The notes under the pieces were generated by a model, which saw only the letters and a list, made by a program, of their open reading frames with translations, searched no databases and was not told where the DNA came from. A stretch of 64,000 nucleotides of DNA from Qiania dongpingensis (lineage in GTDB: Bacteria; Bacillota; Clostridia; Lachnospirales; Lachnospiraceae). The stretch spans positions 1,922,001 to 1,986,000 of the forward strand of contig NZ_CP060634.1 in assembly GCF_014337195.1 (NCBI RefSeq). Direction: 5' to 3'. Below are positions 43,030 through 52,508 of this stretch, piece after piece (positions within the stretch are counted from its first letter, which is position 1; each line of letters starts with the position of its first letter). Position numbers and translations under genes: made by a program.

Positions 43030-44369
43030 GGTGTTTCCTCCATTTCCTGTGAGGGGGAACCGTCGGCGGAATCATCGCCCTCAGGAACGTTGTTCATGGC
43101 GCCGCCTGCTTCACCGTCCATACCGCCGATCACACCATTTTCTTCACCGCCGGGCAGGAATTCCATATCACCGCCGGAATTGCCCTGGGGCATTGTACCG
43201 TCATTTTTATACACAGCCGCGCCTTTTTTGCAGTCCTCGCTGGGCCAAACGATATAATCGGATGCCTTGAGGCCGTCCAGTATCTGATAGGTATCCATCT
43301 CCTCGTCGTGGTCCCCAAGGGATACAGGACGTTTTTCCAGCTTCCCGTCTGAGCCCGCGGCCCATACATAGGGATCTCCGTCATCTCGAACGATATAAGA
43401 GCTCATCAGCCACATGCCGTCCTTTTCCTCTCCTTGTCCCAAATTCGGCTCCAGGTATACATGCTGGCCAAGCATCAGACCGTCGCTGGAATCCAGCGTC
43501 ACATAGAAGGGATATTTGGTGGCCTGTGCGCCGGTATCGGAACCGGAAGAAACTGCCATGCCGTCGCCGCTTCCGGTGATGGGCTTTTCTGTGTCAATGG
43601 TATCCACAGTGCCGGACCAGATCAGGGAATCGTCTACTCTGGAGTGGACGATGACAGGCATGCCCACATAGAAATTACGCATGTTCTGCTCGCTGATGCT
43701 TCCCTTTACCCGATACTTTCCGACGGCCAGGATGCTCATGAAAGCCTGCTGCTCGCCGGTGTAGCTGTCATACGTCGGGTTTTCATTGATTTCCTGTACG
43801 ATACCCGCGATGGTAGAGTTCACGACAGCAGACTCGATGGATTTCTGCAGCCTTCCCATTTCTAACTCCTTGACCTTGTAATTATACTCTTCCTGCTTCA
43901 CATTAGTCTGGAGTTCCTGGATCTGAGTGGTAAAAGACAGCTGTTCGCTGGAAGGTGCGTTTTTCTTTTCTTTTGTGAGGGTTTCAATCTGGGCGTTCAG
44001 CGTATCGATGCCGTTGGAGATTTTTTCCAGTTCCAGCTGCGCCTGCTCCAGCTTCATGCCCATATCTTCTGTATCATATTGAAAAAGAGGAGTGCCGACT
44101 TCTACGGACTGGCCTTTTTCCACAAATATCTCTTTGACGGTCTGTTCCGACTCCAGACGGATTTTCAGCGTGTTCTGAGCTTCGATCACTCCGGCAAATC
44201 GGTTTTGTGTACCGAGGCCGGTGCCTGTCAGCATACCGACAGAATCGGCGTACAAAGCTGCCTCGTCGTCTCCGCCCGGCTTATTGGAGGCGGTGACTCT
44301 CCAGATGACCAGCCCGGCTATGACAGCCAGCAAAACGACGCCGATGCCTATGATGACTTTCTTTTTCAT
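43026..44369 (-). CDS. HlyD/MacA-type efflux adaptor
   Basis: The 447-aa protein has an N-terminal membrane anchor (4-24), a biotinyl/lipoyl half-motif near EKGQSVEVGTPLFQYDTE, a coiled-coil hairpin (about 105-180) and a beta-barrel domain. The C-terminal 60 residues are Gly/Asp/Glu/Met-rich and look unstructured. It is the first gene of the leftward operon, so the system encodes two different adaptors. The ribosome binding site is GGAGG. Confidence 0.88.
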   Translation of the reverse strand: MKKKVIIGIGVVLLAVIAGLVIWRVTASNKPGGDDEAALYADSVGMLTGTGLGTQNRFAGVIEAQNTLKIRLESEQTVKEIFVEKGQSVEVGTPLFQYDTEDMGMKLEQAQLELEKISNGIDTLNAQIETLTKEKKNAPSSEQLSFTTQIQELQTNVKQEEYNYKVKELEMGRLQKSIESAVVNSTIAGIVQEINENPTYDSYTGEQQAFMSILAVGKYRVKGSISEQNMRNFYVGMPVIVHSRVDDSLIWSGTVDTIDTEKPITGSGDGMAVSSGSDTGAQATKYPFYVTLDSSDGLMLGQHVYLEPNLGQGEEKDGMWLMSSYIVRDDGDPYVWAAGSDGKLEKRPVSLGDHDEEMDTYQILDGLKASDYIVWPSEDCKKGAAVYKNDGTMPQGNSGGDMEFLPGGEENGVIGGMDGEAGGAMNNVPEGDDSADGSPSQEMEETP

Positions 44370-44749
44370 ATATATCCTCCATTTACCATACTTTCCTATA
44401 GTTTACCAGAACAAAAAGAATATATAAATTGAAAAATTATTAAGATTCCTTAATTAATTATGATTGTCCGTATAATCTGTATTTTTTTGTTCCGAAAAAT
44501 GGCGTAGGACTGCTTTTAAAAGAGGTAAAATGAAATCGATTGTATTTTTGAAAATGTGAAAAGATAATTATATATATGAATAATTTTCAATAAATACTTT
44601 TTATTGAGTGATGAATGAAATCGTTTTCTGTAGATTTTTCCACTGATTATGATACAATGGAAATATGGCGGTGAATTTATGACAAAAATATCCGAAAATA
44701 TGCCGGCCGGCCGCCGGGGCCGATTTTTCAAGAGAAGGGAAGGTCAGAC
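44370..44749. other. AT-rich divergent regulatory region
   Basis: This 380-bp stretch separates the leftward efflux operon and the rightward nitroreductase. It has short symmetries: ATTAAG/CTTAAT at 44439-44454 and CAATAAA/TTTATTG at 44588-44606. A candidate -10 TACAAT for the nitroreductase lies at 44653-44658 with no clear -35. I see no gene. Confidence 0.5.
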
Positions 44750-45607
44750 ATGGATGTGGAAAAAATGACACAGGAAGAAATCAAAGGTTTGTTTGAACGG
44801 ACAGAGGAAGAGCTTTTGTCCATGGATGAAGTGGAATTCCGGGCTCGTTTTCGGGAACGGTGCCACCACACGATGGAAATTCAGCTGTATGAGTGCGCCT
44901 ACAGAAATAAAGCGTTTCCGGCCAAGCAGCTTGAAACTGCAAAAAAATATCTGCGGATATGGGAGAAAAGGGGACTTTCCCATGAATTTCCTGAATATCG
45001 TTATGTGAATAAACTATTGGAGTTCGCCGGTATCCTGATGGAGGGCGAAAATCTGGATTTGTCTGAGTATGAGCCGAAGTGGCTGACGGAAGAAGAGATA
45101 CCAGTATTTGAACGTACATTATACGAACGCCGTTCGGTCCGCCACTGGGATATCTCCCGGAGGGTTCCCGACGAGATCATCGATAAAATACTGAAAGCGG
45201 GACTATGGGCGGCCCATGCCTGCAATCTTCAGTCTATCCGGTATCTGGTGGTCCGGGAGGAGTCGGAACCTGGGCTTTTCAGAGGAAGTGACATACCGGG
45301 AGGACCTGTGCATATCGTACTTCTCCAGGACATGAGAAATTACCGCGGGAATCAGGCCATGCCGGAATATAATCAGCTGCTTGACTGCGGGGCCGCTGGT
45401 CAGAACATTGTTTTGGCGGCTCATGCTTACGGGCTGGGCGGTACATGGCTGACCTTTAATCCCAAGATGCGCAGGCGCCTGACAGAACGGTTTCAGATTC
45501 CGGAGGAGATACGGGTGGTGACTTATGTGGACGTAGGGTATCCGGAACAGTCCCCCTTCCCTCCTCTTCGCCTGGAACCGGAGGACGCCACATTCGCAAG
45601 AATCTGA
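44750..45607 (+). CDS. Nitroreductase-family FMN oxidoreductase
   Basis: The 285-aa protein has a nitroreductase domain at about 120-280: FMN-binding RRSVRHWD, AAHACNLQS and a late GLGGTWL. The N-terminal 110 residues are a charged helical extension without a recognised fold. It would reduce a quinone, nitro or other electron acceptor with NAD(P)H. Ribosome binding site AGGGAAGG. It is monocistronic by spacing (about 150 bp to the next gene). Confidence 0.85.
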   Translation: MDVEKMTQEEIKGLFERTEEELLSMDEVEFRARFRERCHHTMEIQLYECAYRNKAFPAKQLETAKKYLRIWEKRGLSHEFPEYRYVNKLLEFAGILMEGENLDLSEYEPKWLTEEEIPVFERTLYERRSVRHWDISRRVPDEIIDKILKAGLWAAHACNLQSIRYLVVREESEPGLFRGSDIPGGPVHIVLLQDMRNYRGNQAMPEYNQLLDCGAAGQNIVLAAHAYGLGGTWLTFNPKMRRRLTERFQIPEEIRVVTYVDVGYPEQSPFPPLRLEPEDATFARI

Positions 45608-45685
45608 CGGCAGAAGGGCCGGAACCTAGATGGAAGCCGGAAGGGATTTCCGACATAGAAACTCCGTGGAATTCAGGCCGGAAGA

Positions 45686-45714
45686 TTGCCATCATGGAAA
45701 AATAATGCTATGAT
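45686..45714 (+). promoter_or_regulatory. Promoter of the S1-protein operon
   Basis: TTGCCA (45686-45691), 17 nt, TATGAT (45709-45714), 47 bases before the S1-domain gene. Confidence 0.75.
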
Positions 45715-45760
45715 GGATATAACAATCAAACAGCAAAAACATGAACCGGGAGGGAGACCA

Positions 45761-46672
45761 ATGGAAGAACGTATGGAAACAATGGATGATTACAAAAAGG
45801 AGCTGGATGCCTCCTTTAAAAGGGTGGAAGAAGGGGATATCCTGACAGGGACAGTGATCGGTATCGGCGAGGATGAGATCACGCTGGACCTTCAGTCCTA
45901 TACAGAGGGGATAATTACGAAAGATCATTACAGCAATGACCCTGACTGCGTATTGAAGGAGACGGTACAGATGGGGGAAGAAGTGACGGCGACAGTCCTT
46001 AAGACTGATGATGGACACGGACACATCCTTCTGTCTAAAAAGGAAGCGAATGATATTCTGGCCTGGGAGAAGATGGAACGGTGCTTCGAAGATAAAAGCA
46101 CGCTGCAGGTCAAAGTGGACGGAGTTGTGAAGGGCGGCGCTGTAGCGTATGTGGAAGGCATCCGTGGCTTCATCCCGGCGTCCAAGCTGGACAGCTCGTA
46201 TGTGGAGAATCTGGAAGAATGGCTTGGACGGGAGCTGGAAGTACAGGTCATTACAGTGGACAGAGAGGCGAAGAAGCTGGTTCTTTCCGCCAGGGAATTG
46301 GCATACGCCAGAAAAATGGCAGAGAAGCAGAAAAAGATCGCATCCTGTGAAGTTGGGGCAGTTTCAGAAGGTGTGGTTGAATCCATTCAGAATTATGGGG
46401 CGTTTGTTAAGCTTGACAACGGGGCGACAGGACTTCTTCATGTGTCGCAGATCAGTGATAAACGGATTAAATCTCCTTCAGCGGTATTGAGCGTAGGACA
46501 GCGTGTGACGGTAAAGATCACTGCCCTCAAGGACGGGAAGCTGAGCTTGAGCATGAAAGCGCTGCATGATGTGACGGAGCCGGAGGATACGGCGGCCGGC
46601 GCGGAGTATACAGAAGACGGTCAGGCCTCTACCAGCCTGGGAGCTTTGCTGAAGGGCTTTAAACTGGATTAA
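45761..46672 (+). CDS. S1 RNA-binding domain protein (RpsA-like)
   Basis: The 303-aa protein has three S1/OB repeats (about 20-90, 105-180 and 195-268). The last is the most canonical (GVVESIQNYGAFVKLDNGATGLLHVSQIS). Firmicute RpsA-like proteins of this size bind mRNA or ribosomes but are not the full six-repeat S1. Start 45761 follows GGGAGGGAG; an in-frame extension to 45686 reads through the promoter. It is followed by an alarmone synthetase 24 bp downstream, probably in one transcript. Confidence 0.9.
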   Translation: MEERMETMDDYKKELDASFKRVEEGDILTGTVIGIGEDEITLDLQSYTEGIITKDHYSNDPDCVLKETVQMGEEVTATVLKTDDGHGHILLSKKEANDILAWEKMERCFEDKSTLQVKVDGVVKGGAVAYVEGIRGFIPASKLDSSYVENLEEWLGRELEVQVITVDREAKKLVLSARELAYARKMAEKQKKIASCEVGAVSEGVVESIQNYGAFVKLDNGATGLLHVSQISDKRIKSPSAVLSVGQRVTVKITALKDGKLSLSMKALHDVTEPEDTAAGAEYTEDGQASTSLGALLKGFKLD

Positions 46673-46696
46673 ATCCTGACGCCGGGGGAGGAAGCT

Positions 46697-47362
46697 ATGG
46701 CAATACCCGAATTACCAAAGGAATATGATCAGCTGGACCAATGGAAGACGCTGATGTTTTTGTACAGCTCAGCTCTTCAAGAGGTCCAGACCAGGATCAA
46801 CATCTTGAGCGATGAATTTCATCATATCAACCACTATAATCCCATTGAACACGTAAAAGCCAGGATCAAGACGCCGGAGAGCATCGTGAAGAAACTAAAG
46901 CGCCTGGGATTCGAGGCTACCATCGACAATATGTATAGGGAGCTTCATGATATCGCCGGCGTGCGGATCATCTGCTCCTTCACATCTGATATCTATTATT
47001 TGGCGGACGCCATTTCCAGGCAGAATGATGTGAACGTGCTGATGGTCAAGGATTATATTGCCAATCCGAAGCCCAACGGCTACCGCAGCTACCACATGGT
47101 CATTTCCGTACCGATTTATTTGTCCAGCGGGCAGGTGGAGATGAAGGTGGAGATACAGATACGGACCATAGCCATGGACTTCTGGGCCAGCTTAGAACAT
47201 AAGATCCATTACAAGTTTGAAGGGGCGGCTCCGTCCCATATGCGTGAGAACCTGAAGGAATGTGCCGATATGGTGGCGCTTCTGGATGAACGGATGATGG
47301 CTCTCAACGAGTCTCTGCAGGAGGCCGGGGAACCGGAAGACGACAGCCGGGAGCAGCCATAG
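46697..47362 (+). CDS. Small alarmone synthetase, GTP pyrophosphokinase (second copy)
   Basis: The 221-aa stand-alone (p)ppGpp synthetase has RELHDIAGVRIIC, the loop PKPNGYRSYH, and EIQIRTIAMDFWASLEHK. There is no hydrolase or regulatory domain. It shares these motifs with the copy at 1640-2281 but differs in both termini. The ribosome binding site is GGGGGAGG. It lies in a run with an S1 protein, an RmlD-like reductase and a symporter, with gaps of 27 bp or less. Confidence 0.92.
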   Translation: MAIPELPKEYDQLDQWKTLMFLYSSALQEVQTRINILSDEFHHINHYNPIEHVKARIKTPESIVKKLKRLGFEATIDNMYRELHDIAGVRIICSFTSDIYYLADAISRQNDVNVLMVKDYIANPKPNGYRSYHMVISVPIYLSSGQVEMKVEIQIRTIAMDFWASLEHKIHYKFEGAAPSHMRENLKECADMVALLDERMMALNESLQEAGEPEDDSREQP

Positions 47363-47388
47363 CGGAACTCGCGGAGAGAGGAGACAAT

Positions 47389-48246
47389 ATGAGCAATTTG
47401 CGGGTGTGGATCGCAGGGGCCAAAGGACAGGTGGGCTCCGCGATATACAAGATGCTTCATGAGGACGCCGAGATGGAAGTCCTGACCTCTGACATGGATG
47501 TGGATATCACCAGTCTGGAAACGGTGATTTCTTTTGCCAACATGAACCACCCGGACGTTGTGATAAACTGCGCCGGGATGACGGACCTGGCCGCCTGCGA
47601 ACGGAATGTGGAGGCGGCATACCGGGTAAACGCTCTTGGGGCGAGGAATCTGGGAATCGCGGCGAGAAAGATCAACGCGAAGCTGATTCATATCTCTACG
47701 GATGATGTGTTTGACGGTACGGCACAGCATCCTCTGACGGAGTTCGACCGTGTGAATCCCAAGACCGTATATGGAAAATCCAAACTGGCCGGAGAAATGT
47801 TCATTCGGGAATTGGTGCCAAAACACATGGTGGTGAGAAGTTCTTGGATTTATGGGAATACTAAGAATAACTTTGTCAGTTATATTCTGGAAGGACTGCT
47901 CACGGAGGATACGATTTTTGTGCCTACGGATCAGATAAGCACCCCGACAAGCGCTGCGGATCTGGCCGACTTCATCGTAAAGCTGGTGGATTCCGCGGAA
48001 TATGGGATTTATCATGCTTCTTGTGAGGGCATGTGCAGCCGTTATGAATTCGCCAAGGAGATTGTGAGATTATCCGGGAAAGCCGTCAATATTGAACCGC
48101 TGGCAGCCGGAGAAAATCCGTCAGTTGTGAACAGGCCCAGATATACACTGCTCGATAATTTTATGCTCAGGGTCTCCGGCATCTATGAGATGCCCCATTG
48201 GAAGGTTTCCCTGGAGAAGTTCATGTCCGGGAGGGAGAAGGAGTAA
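47389..48246 (+). CDS. RmlD-like sugar-nucleotide reductase (SDR family)
   Basis: The 285-aa protein has an N-terminal Rossmann motif (GAKGQVGSAI), catalytic Ser/Thr (HISTDDVFDG) and YGKSKLAGE (YxxxK), as in dTDP-4-dehydrorhamnose reductase RmlD. No rmlABC genes are nearby, so a true dTDP-rhamnose role is unproven; many such orphan homologues exist. Ribosome binding site AGAGGAG. The symporter ATG follows directly after its stop. Confidence 0.85.
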   Translation: MSNLRVWIAGAKGQVGSAIYKMLHEDAEMEVLTSDMDVDITSLETVISFANMNHPDVVINCAGMTDLAACERNVEAAYRVNALGARNLGIAARKINAKLIHISTDDVFDGTAQHPLTEFDRVNPKTVYGKSKLAGEMFIRELVPKHMVVRSSWIYGNTKNNFVSYILEGLLTEDTIFVPTDQISTPTSAADLADFIVKLVDSAEYGIYHASCEGMCSRYEFAKEIVRLSGKAVNIEPLAAGENPSVVNRPRYTLLDNFMLRVSGIYEMPHWKVSLEKFMSGREKE

Positions 48247-49515
48247 ATGACGGAAAAGAAGAAGCAAACGGGGCTTACCACAAAGATATTTATCGGACTT
48301 TTGCTGGGGGCTCTGGCAGGCGTTCTTCTTCATTATCTCGTCCCTAAAGGATACGTCAGGGATACCGTGCTTGTGGGAGGTGTATTCCGGGTGGTGGGAG
48401 ACGGCTTTCTGCGCCTGATGCAGATGCTCGTAGTTCCCCTTGTTTTCTGTTCCCTGGTCTGCGGAAGCTCCGCCATAGGCGATACTAAGAGCCTCGGAAA
48501 GGTGGGAGTCAAAACCCTCCTGTTTTATCTGGCGACGACGGCGCTGGCCATTACGGTGGCGCTGATGATCGGAAACCTGATAAATCCGGGGCTCGGCCTG
48601 GATATATCGGAGCTGCAGTCTGTGGAAGTCGCTCCGGTTGAGCCGGTCTCGGCGGCAGATACTCTTCTGGGCATCATACCCAAGAACCCGGTACAGGCCC
48701 TGGCGGAAGGGAATATGCTTCAGATCATCGTGTTCGCGCTGATTGTGGGCATCATCCTGGCGAAGCTGGGAGAGCGGGCGGACGTGGTGTCCAATTTTAT
48801 TTCCCAGTTTAATGATGTGATGCTGGAAATGACTATGATGGTGATGAAGGTAGCGCCGGTGGGAGTGTTCTTTCTGGTTGCTAAGACTTTTACCAATATT
48901 GGCTTCGGAGCATTTGCCCATCTGCTTAAATATATGGCGGGAGTCATGCTTGCCCTTCTGATCCAGTGCTGTGTGGTCTATATGGTGATGCTTAAAGTAT
49001 TCACCGGGGCGAGTCCCGCTAAATTCCTGAAAAAATTTATCCCGGTCATGGGTTTTGCCTTTTCCACGGCGACATCCAACGCGACAATCCCGCTCTCCAT
49101 TGATACGCTGGCAAAAAAAATGGGGGTGACAAAGCGGATCTCTTCTTTTACGGTTCCACTCGGAGCGACGATCAATATGGATGGAACGGCTATCATGCAG
49201 GGCGTGGCAGTCGTATTTGCGGCGCAGGCTTTCGGGATTCCCATGGGGATCCGGGAATATGCGATGGTAATCGCGACAGCCACGCTTGCGTCCGTAGGGA
49301 CTGCAGGCGTCCCCGGCGTGGGTCTGGTGACGCTCACCATGGTATTTACCTCCGTGGGCCTTCCGGTGGAAGCCATAGGGATCATCATGGGAATCGACAG
49401 GATTCTGGATATGAGCAGGACGGCGGTCAATGTTACCGGAGATGCCGTATGTACCACGATTGTCGCTCATCAGTCGGGAGGGTTTAATAAAGAGATATTC
49501 AACGACATGGCATAA
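48247..49515 (+). CDS. Dicarboxylate/amino acid:cation symporter (DAACS family)
   Basis: The 422-aa membrane transporter has eight segments and two hairpins. Its signatures are STATSNATIPL (hairpin 1 serine-rich motif) and INMDGTAIMQG (NMDGT, cation site). It imports glutamate, aspartate or C4 dicarboxylates with Na+ or H+. The downstream glutamate dehydrogenase and malic enzyme make glutamate or malate plausible substrates. It starts at the base after the RmlD-like stop with AAGGAG inside that gene, so translation is coupled. Confidence 0.92.
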   Translation: MTEKKKQTGLTTKIFIGLLLGALAGVLLHYLVPKGYVRDTVLVGGVFRVVGDGFLRLMQMLVVPLVFCSLVCGSSAIGDTKSLGKVGVKTLLFYLATTALAITVALMIGNLINPGLGLDISELQSVEVAPVEPVSAADTLLGIIPKNPVQALAEGNMLQIIVFALIVGIILAKLGERADVVSNFISQFNDVMLEMTMMVMKVAPVGVFFLVAKTFTNIGFGAFAHLLKYMAGVMLALLIQCCVVYMVMLKVFTGASPAKFLKKFIPVMGFAFSTATSNATIPLSIDTLAKKMGVTKRISSFTVPLGATINMDGTAIMQGVAVVFAAQAFGIPMGIREYAMVIATATLASVGTAGVPGVGLVTLTMVFTSVGLPVEAIGIIMGIDRILDMSRTAVNVTGDAVCTTIVAHQSGGFNKEIFNDMA

Positions 49516-49532
49516 AGAAGATTTCATATATG

Positions 49533-49564
49533 CAGGGGGAGCCGGGCTTGGCTCCCCTGTTTTC
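49533..49564 (+). terminator. Intrinsic terminator after the symporter
   Basis: CAGGGGGAGCC pairs with GGCTCCCCTG around GGGCTT, followed by TTTT. Confidence 0.9.
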
Positions 49565-49685
49565 TGACTACTAAAATTTTAGAACGGAAATGTACTTTAG
49601 AAACTATAGTTCCGGGCTTAGTTTTTTAAAATTCTTTTGTCAAAGTTCCCCAATTTGATGTTTTTTTCCGAATACAAAAAGGGTG

Positions 49686-49714
49686 TTGACAGTCTTGGCT
49701 TCATGAGAAATAAT
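49686..49714 (+). promoter_or_regulatory. Promoter of glutamate dehydrogenase
   Basis: TTGACA (49686-49691), 17 nt, AATAAT (49709-49714). The leader of about 75 bases has a small hairpin (CGCTACA with TGTAGGCG at about 49731-49752). Confidence 0.8.
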
Positions 49715-49793
49715 GAGGATAGATGGCGACGCTACATGGGGGTGTAGGCGATACCGAACTCAAAGATTTTTCAAGAAAAAGGAGGATTTCGTT

Positions 49794-51050
49794 ATGGGTA
49801 AGTATAATCCTTACGACAACGTGCTGGCAGTAGTAGAAAACGCAGCAAAGGTTTTAGGATACAAAGAGAGCGACTATGAAGCACTTAAGTATCCCGAGAG
49901 AGAATTAAAGGTTTCTATTCCGGTACAGATGGATGACGGCAGTGTTAAGGTGTTTGAAGGCTTCCGTGTTCAGCACTCCACCAGCCGCGGGCCGGCTAAG
50001 GGCGGCGTTCGTTTCCATCCGAATGTAAACCAGGATGAAGTAAAGGCACTTGCGGCATGGATGACATTCAAATGTGCCGTAGTCAATATTCCTTATGGCG
50101 GTGCAAAGGGCGGCGTTATCTGTGACCCTACTGTTTTGTCAGAAGGAGAGATGAGAAGGATCACCAGAAGATTTACCGCTATGATCGCTCCCATCATCGG
50201 GCCGGATCAGGACGTTCCCGCTCCCGACGTAGGAACCAACCCCAAGGTTATGGGCTGGATGATGGATACATATAGTATGTTAAAGGGACATTGTGTTCCC
50301 GGTGTAGTGACAGGTAAACCCATTGAGATCGGCGGCGCTCTTGGACGTAGCGAAGCTACCGGACGCGGTGTCATGATCACTACCAAGAATACTCTGGCTA
50401 AGCTGGGCATGGAAATGGCCGGAACGTCAGTTGTAGTACAGGGCATGGGCAATGTAGGAAGCATCTCCGCTAAGCTGCTCCATGCGGAAGGCATGAAAGT
50501 GATCGGCGTCAGCGACGTATCCGGCGGCCTTTACTGCAAGGACGGTCTGGATATTCCTGGAATCCTGGAATATCTGAAGACACCTAAGGCTCTTCTGGAA
50601 GGCTACAATGCTCCTGGAGTTGAGCATATCGCCAATGAAGCTCTTCTGGAGCTTGAGACGACTGTATTGGTACCCGCGGCGCTGGAAAACCAGATTCACG
50701 GCGGCAATGCAGATAAATTAAACTGCAAGATCATCATCGAAGCTGCCAACGGCCCTACAACCGTAGAAGCTGATGAGATTCTTAAGAATAGGGGTATCCT
50801 CCTGATTCCCGATATTCTCGCAAACGCAGGCGGCGTAGTTGTATCCTACTTTGAATGGGTACAGAACATCCAGTCCATGTATTGGACAGAAGAAGATGTG
50901 AATAAGAGACTGAAAGAAATCATGGACCGTGCTTTTGAAGCTGTTTGGGATATTGCAAAGGAAAATGGCGTAGAACCCAGGATCGGAGCGTATCTCATCG
51001 CGATCAAGAGAACCGTTGAAGCTAAGAAGCTGAGAGGCATCTGGCCGTAA
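49794..51050 (+). CDS. gdhA: Glutamate dehydrogenase (Glu/Leu/Phe/Val dehydrogenase family)
   Basis: The 418-aa enzyme interconverts glutamate and 2-oxoglutarate plus ammonia. It has the substrate-site PYGGAKGGV (catalytic Lys at about 100-110), the DVPAPDVGTN segment and the Rossmann GMGNVGS. The length and sequence type fit the clostridial hexameric form; NAD or NADP preference is not certain. Codon use is strongly biased, suggesting high expression. Ribosome binding site AAGGAGG; the frame continues upstream to 49713 but that includes the promoter. Confidence 0.94.
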   Translation: MGKYNPYDNVLAVVENAAKVLGYKESDYEALKYPERELKVSIPVQMDDGSVKVFEGFRVQHSTSRGPAKGGVRFHPNVNQDEVKALAAWMTFKCAVVNIPYGGAKGGVICDPTVLSEGEMRRITRRFTAMIAPIIGPDQDVPAPDVGTNPKVMGWMMDTYSMLKGHCVPGVVTGKPIEIGGALGRSEATGRGVMITTKNTLAKLGMEMAGTSVVVQGMGNVGSISAKLLHAEGMKVIGVSDVSGGLYCKDGLDIPGILEYLKTPKALLEGYNAPGVEHIANEALLELETTVLVPAALENQIHGGNADKLNCKIIIEAANGPTTVEADEILKNRGILLIPDILANAGGVVVSYFEWVQNIQSMYWTEEDVNKRLKEIMDRAFEAVWDIAKENGVEPRIGAYLIAIKRTVEAKKLRGIWP

Positions 51051-51103
51051 TGCGGTGATACCGTAATTTTCATAAGACATCTACATATTCAACATATTAC
51101 CTC

Positions 51104-51140
51104 ATAATAGGGCTGGCCGTCAGGCCGGCTCTATTATATT
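51104..51140 (+). terminator. Intrinsic terminator after glutamate dehydrogenase
   Basis: ATAATAGGGCTGGCC pairs with GGCCGGCTCTATTAT around GTCA; a short T-rich run follows. Confidence 0.85.
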
Positions 51141-51249
51141 GAAGAAAACGGAAAATATTGTCGATGAATTACTGATTTTAAATGACCGGCGGGATGGACA
51201 AGGATCATAAATCCGTGTTAAGATTCTCTTTATAAGAAAGGAACTATAT

Positions 51250-52350
51250 ATGAAGACATGGAAGATCATTGCGAAGGTGTTTGGAATATTGCTGCTGCTT
51301 TTGGCAGTGGCAGCGGGAGGCTACGTGGCCTATATGCAGTTTCAGTATTATCGGATAGAGGATAACCAGGAAATTGACACAGAGAATAACCGGGCTGAAA
51401 AGCTCCGGACAGGCGTGCCCTATACCATTATGACCTATAACATCGGATTCGGGGCATATTCCCAGGACTATTCCTTTTTCATGGACACCGGTGAAATGCT
51501 GGACGGCACAAAGACTACAGGAAAGTCCTCCCGGGCAGAATCCAGGGAGGAGGCCATGACTAATACGGAGGGCAGCATCGGACTTCTGAAGCAGGGGAAC
51601 ACAGATTTTATGTTTGTGCAGGAAGTGGATGAAAAGGCCACCAGAAGCTATCAGATCGATCAGGTGCAGATGCTCCGGGACGCATTCCCGGAATATGGTT
51701 CTGCTTTTGCGTGTAATTTTCACAGTGCATATCTGTTTTATCCTCTGTTGGAGCCGCATGGAGCCGTCAAAGCGGGCATGCTGACCTTTAGTAAATACCA
51801 GATAGCAGAAAATACCAGAAAGCAGTTTCCGGTGGATAATTCCTTTTTTACCAAGTTTACGGATTTGGACAGGTGTTTTATGATCAGCCGGATTCCTTTG
51901 GAAGACGGCAGAGAATTATTGCTGATACAGGTTCATCTCAGCGCTTATGATAAGGGAGGAAAGATTCGGACGAAGCAGCTGGAAACCCTGAATCAGGTGC
52001 TTAAGGAGGAAAGGGAAAAGGGGAATTATGTGATCGTGGGCGGCGATTTTAATCATGATATCGCCGGTTCCATAGATACCTTCCCCACAGAACAGAAAAT
52101 ACCGGAATGGGTATATCAGCTGGATGACTCGCAGCTGGCGGAGGGATACCACTTTGTCGTGGCTGATAACGCTGGGGAGGTGCCCAGCTGCCGCGGGGCG
52201 GATATTCCGTATGAGAGGGGAGTCACTTACACGGCCATAGTGGACGGGTTTATTGTTTCCGACGGGGTTTTGGCAGCGGCGGAGAATCTGGATGCACAGT
52301 TCAGTTTTTCGGACCATAATCCGGTGAAAATGACATTTACTCTCGATTAA
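51250..52350 (+). CDS. Membrane-anchored endonuclease/exonuclease/phosphatase family protein
   Basis: The 366-aa protein has an N-terminal signal anchor (about 7-30) then an extracytoplasmic EEP domain. Visible motifs are MTYNIGFG (metal Asn), FVQEVD (catalytic Glu), IQVHLSA, GGDFNHD (metal Asp/Asn) and the final SDHNPV (catalytic Asp-His). Such surface proteins cleave phosphodiesters (nucleic acid, sphingomyelin or inositol phosphates); which one is not decidable. A clear AAAGGAA site precedes the start. Confidence 0.87.
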   Translation: MKTWKIIAKVFGILLLLLAVAAGGYVAYMQFQYYRIEDNQEIDTENNRAEKLRTGVPYTIMTYNIGFGAYSQDYSFFMDTGEMLDGTKTTGKSSRAESREEAMTNTEGSIGLLKQGNTDFMFVQEVDEKATRSYQIDQVQMLRDAFPEYGSAFACNFHSAYLFYPLLEPHGAVKAGMLTFSKYQIAENTRKQFPVDNSFFTKFTDLDRCFMISRIPLEDGRELLLIQVHLSAYDKGGKIRTKQLETLNQVLKEEREKGNYVIVGGDFNHDIAGSIDTFPTEQKIPEWVYQLDDSQLAEGYHFVVADNAGEVPSCRGADIPYERGVTYTAIVDGFIVSDGVLAAAENLDAQFSFSDHNPVKMTFTLD

Positions 52351-52382
52351 ATGACAGGCTGTATAAAAACTCTGTTAAGTTG

Positions 52383-52411
52383 TTGATTCCTCGGAAAGAA
52401 TATGCTATAAT
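52383..52411 (+). promoter_or_regulatory. Promoter of malic enzyme
   Basis: TTGATT (52383-52388), 17 nt, TATAAT (52406-52411). The leader is about 90 bases. Confidence 0.82.
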
Positions 52412-52508
52412 CTAACAGGTTGGTTTTGTCAATTAATTCACAATGCCAAAGCTGTTTATTCACTGCTATTTATAGAAAGCATGAGAGAGAAAAGGAGAAC
52501 TAACAACT

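Noticed and set aside
44679..44768. 29-codon ORF overlapping the nitroreductase start
   Set aside because: It has only a weak ribosome binding site and no recognisable feature; too little to call a leader peptide.
49715..49793. Leader of glutamate dehydrogenase as a known riboswitch or a 5S rRNA fragment
   Set aside because: A small hairpin and a CCGAAC match are visible, but no known riboswitch consensus or full 5S structure.
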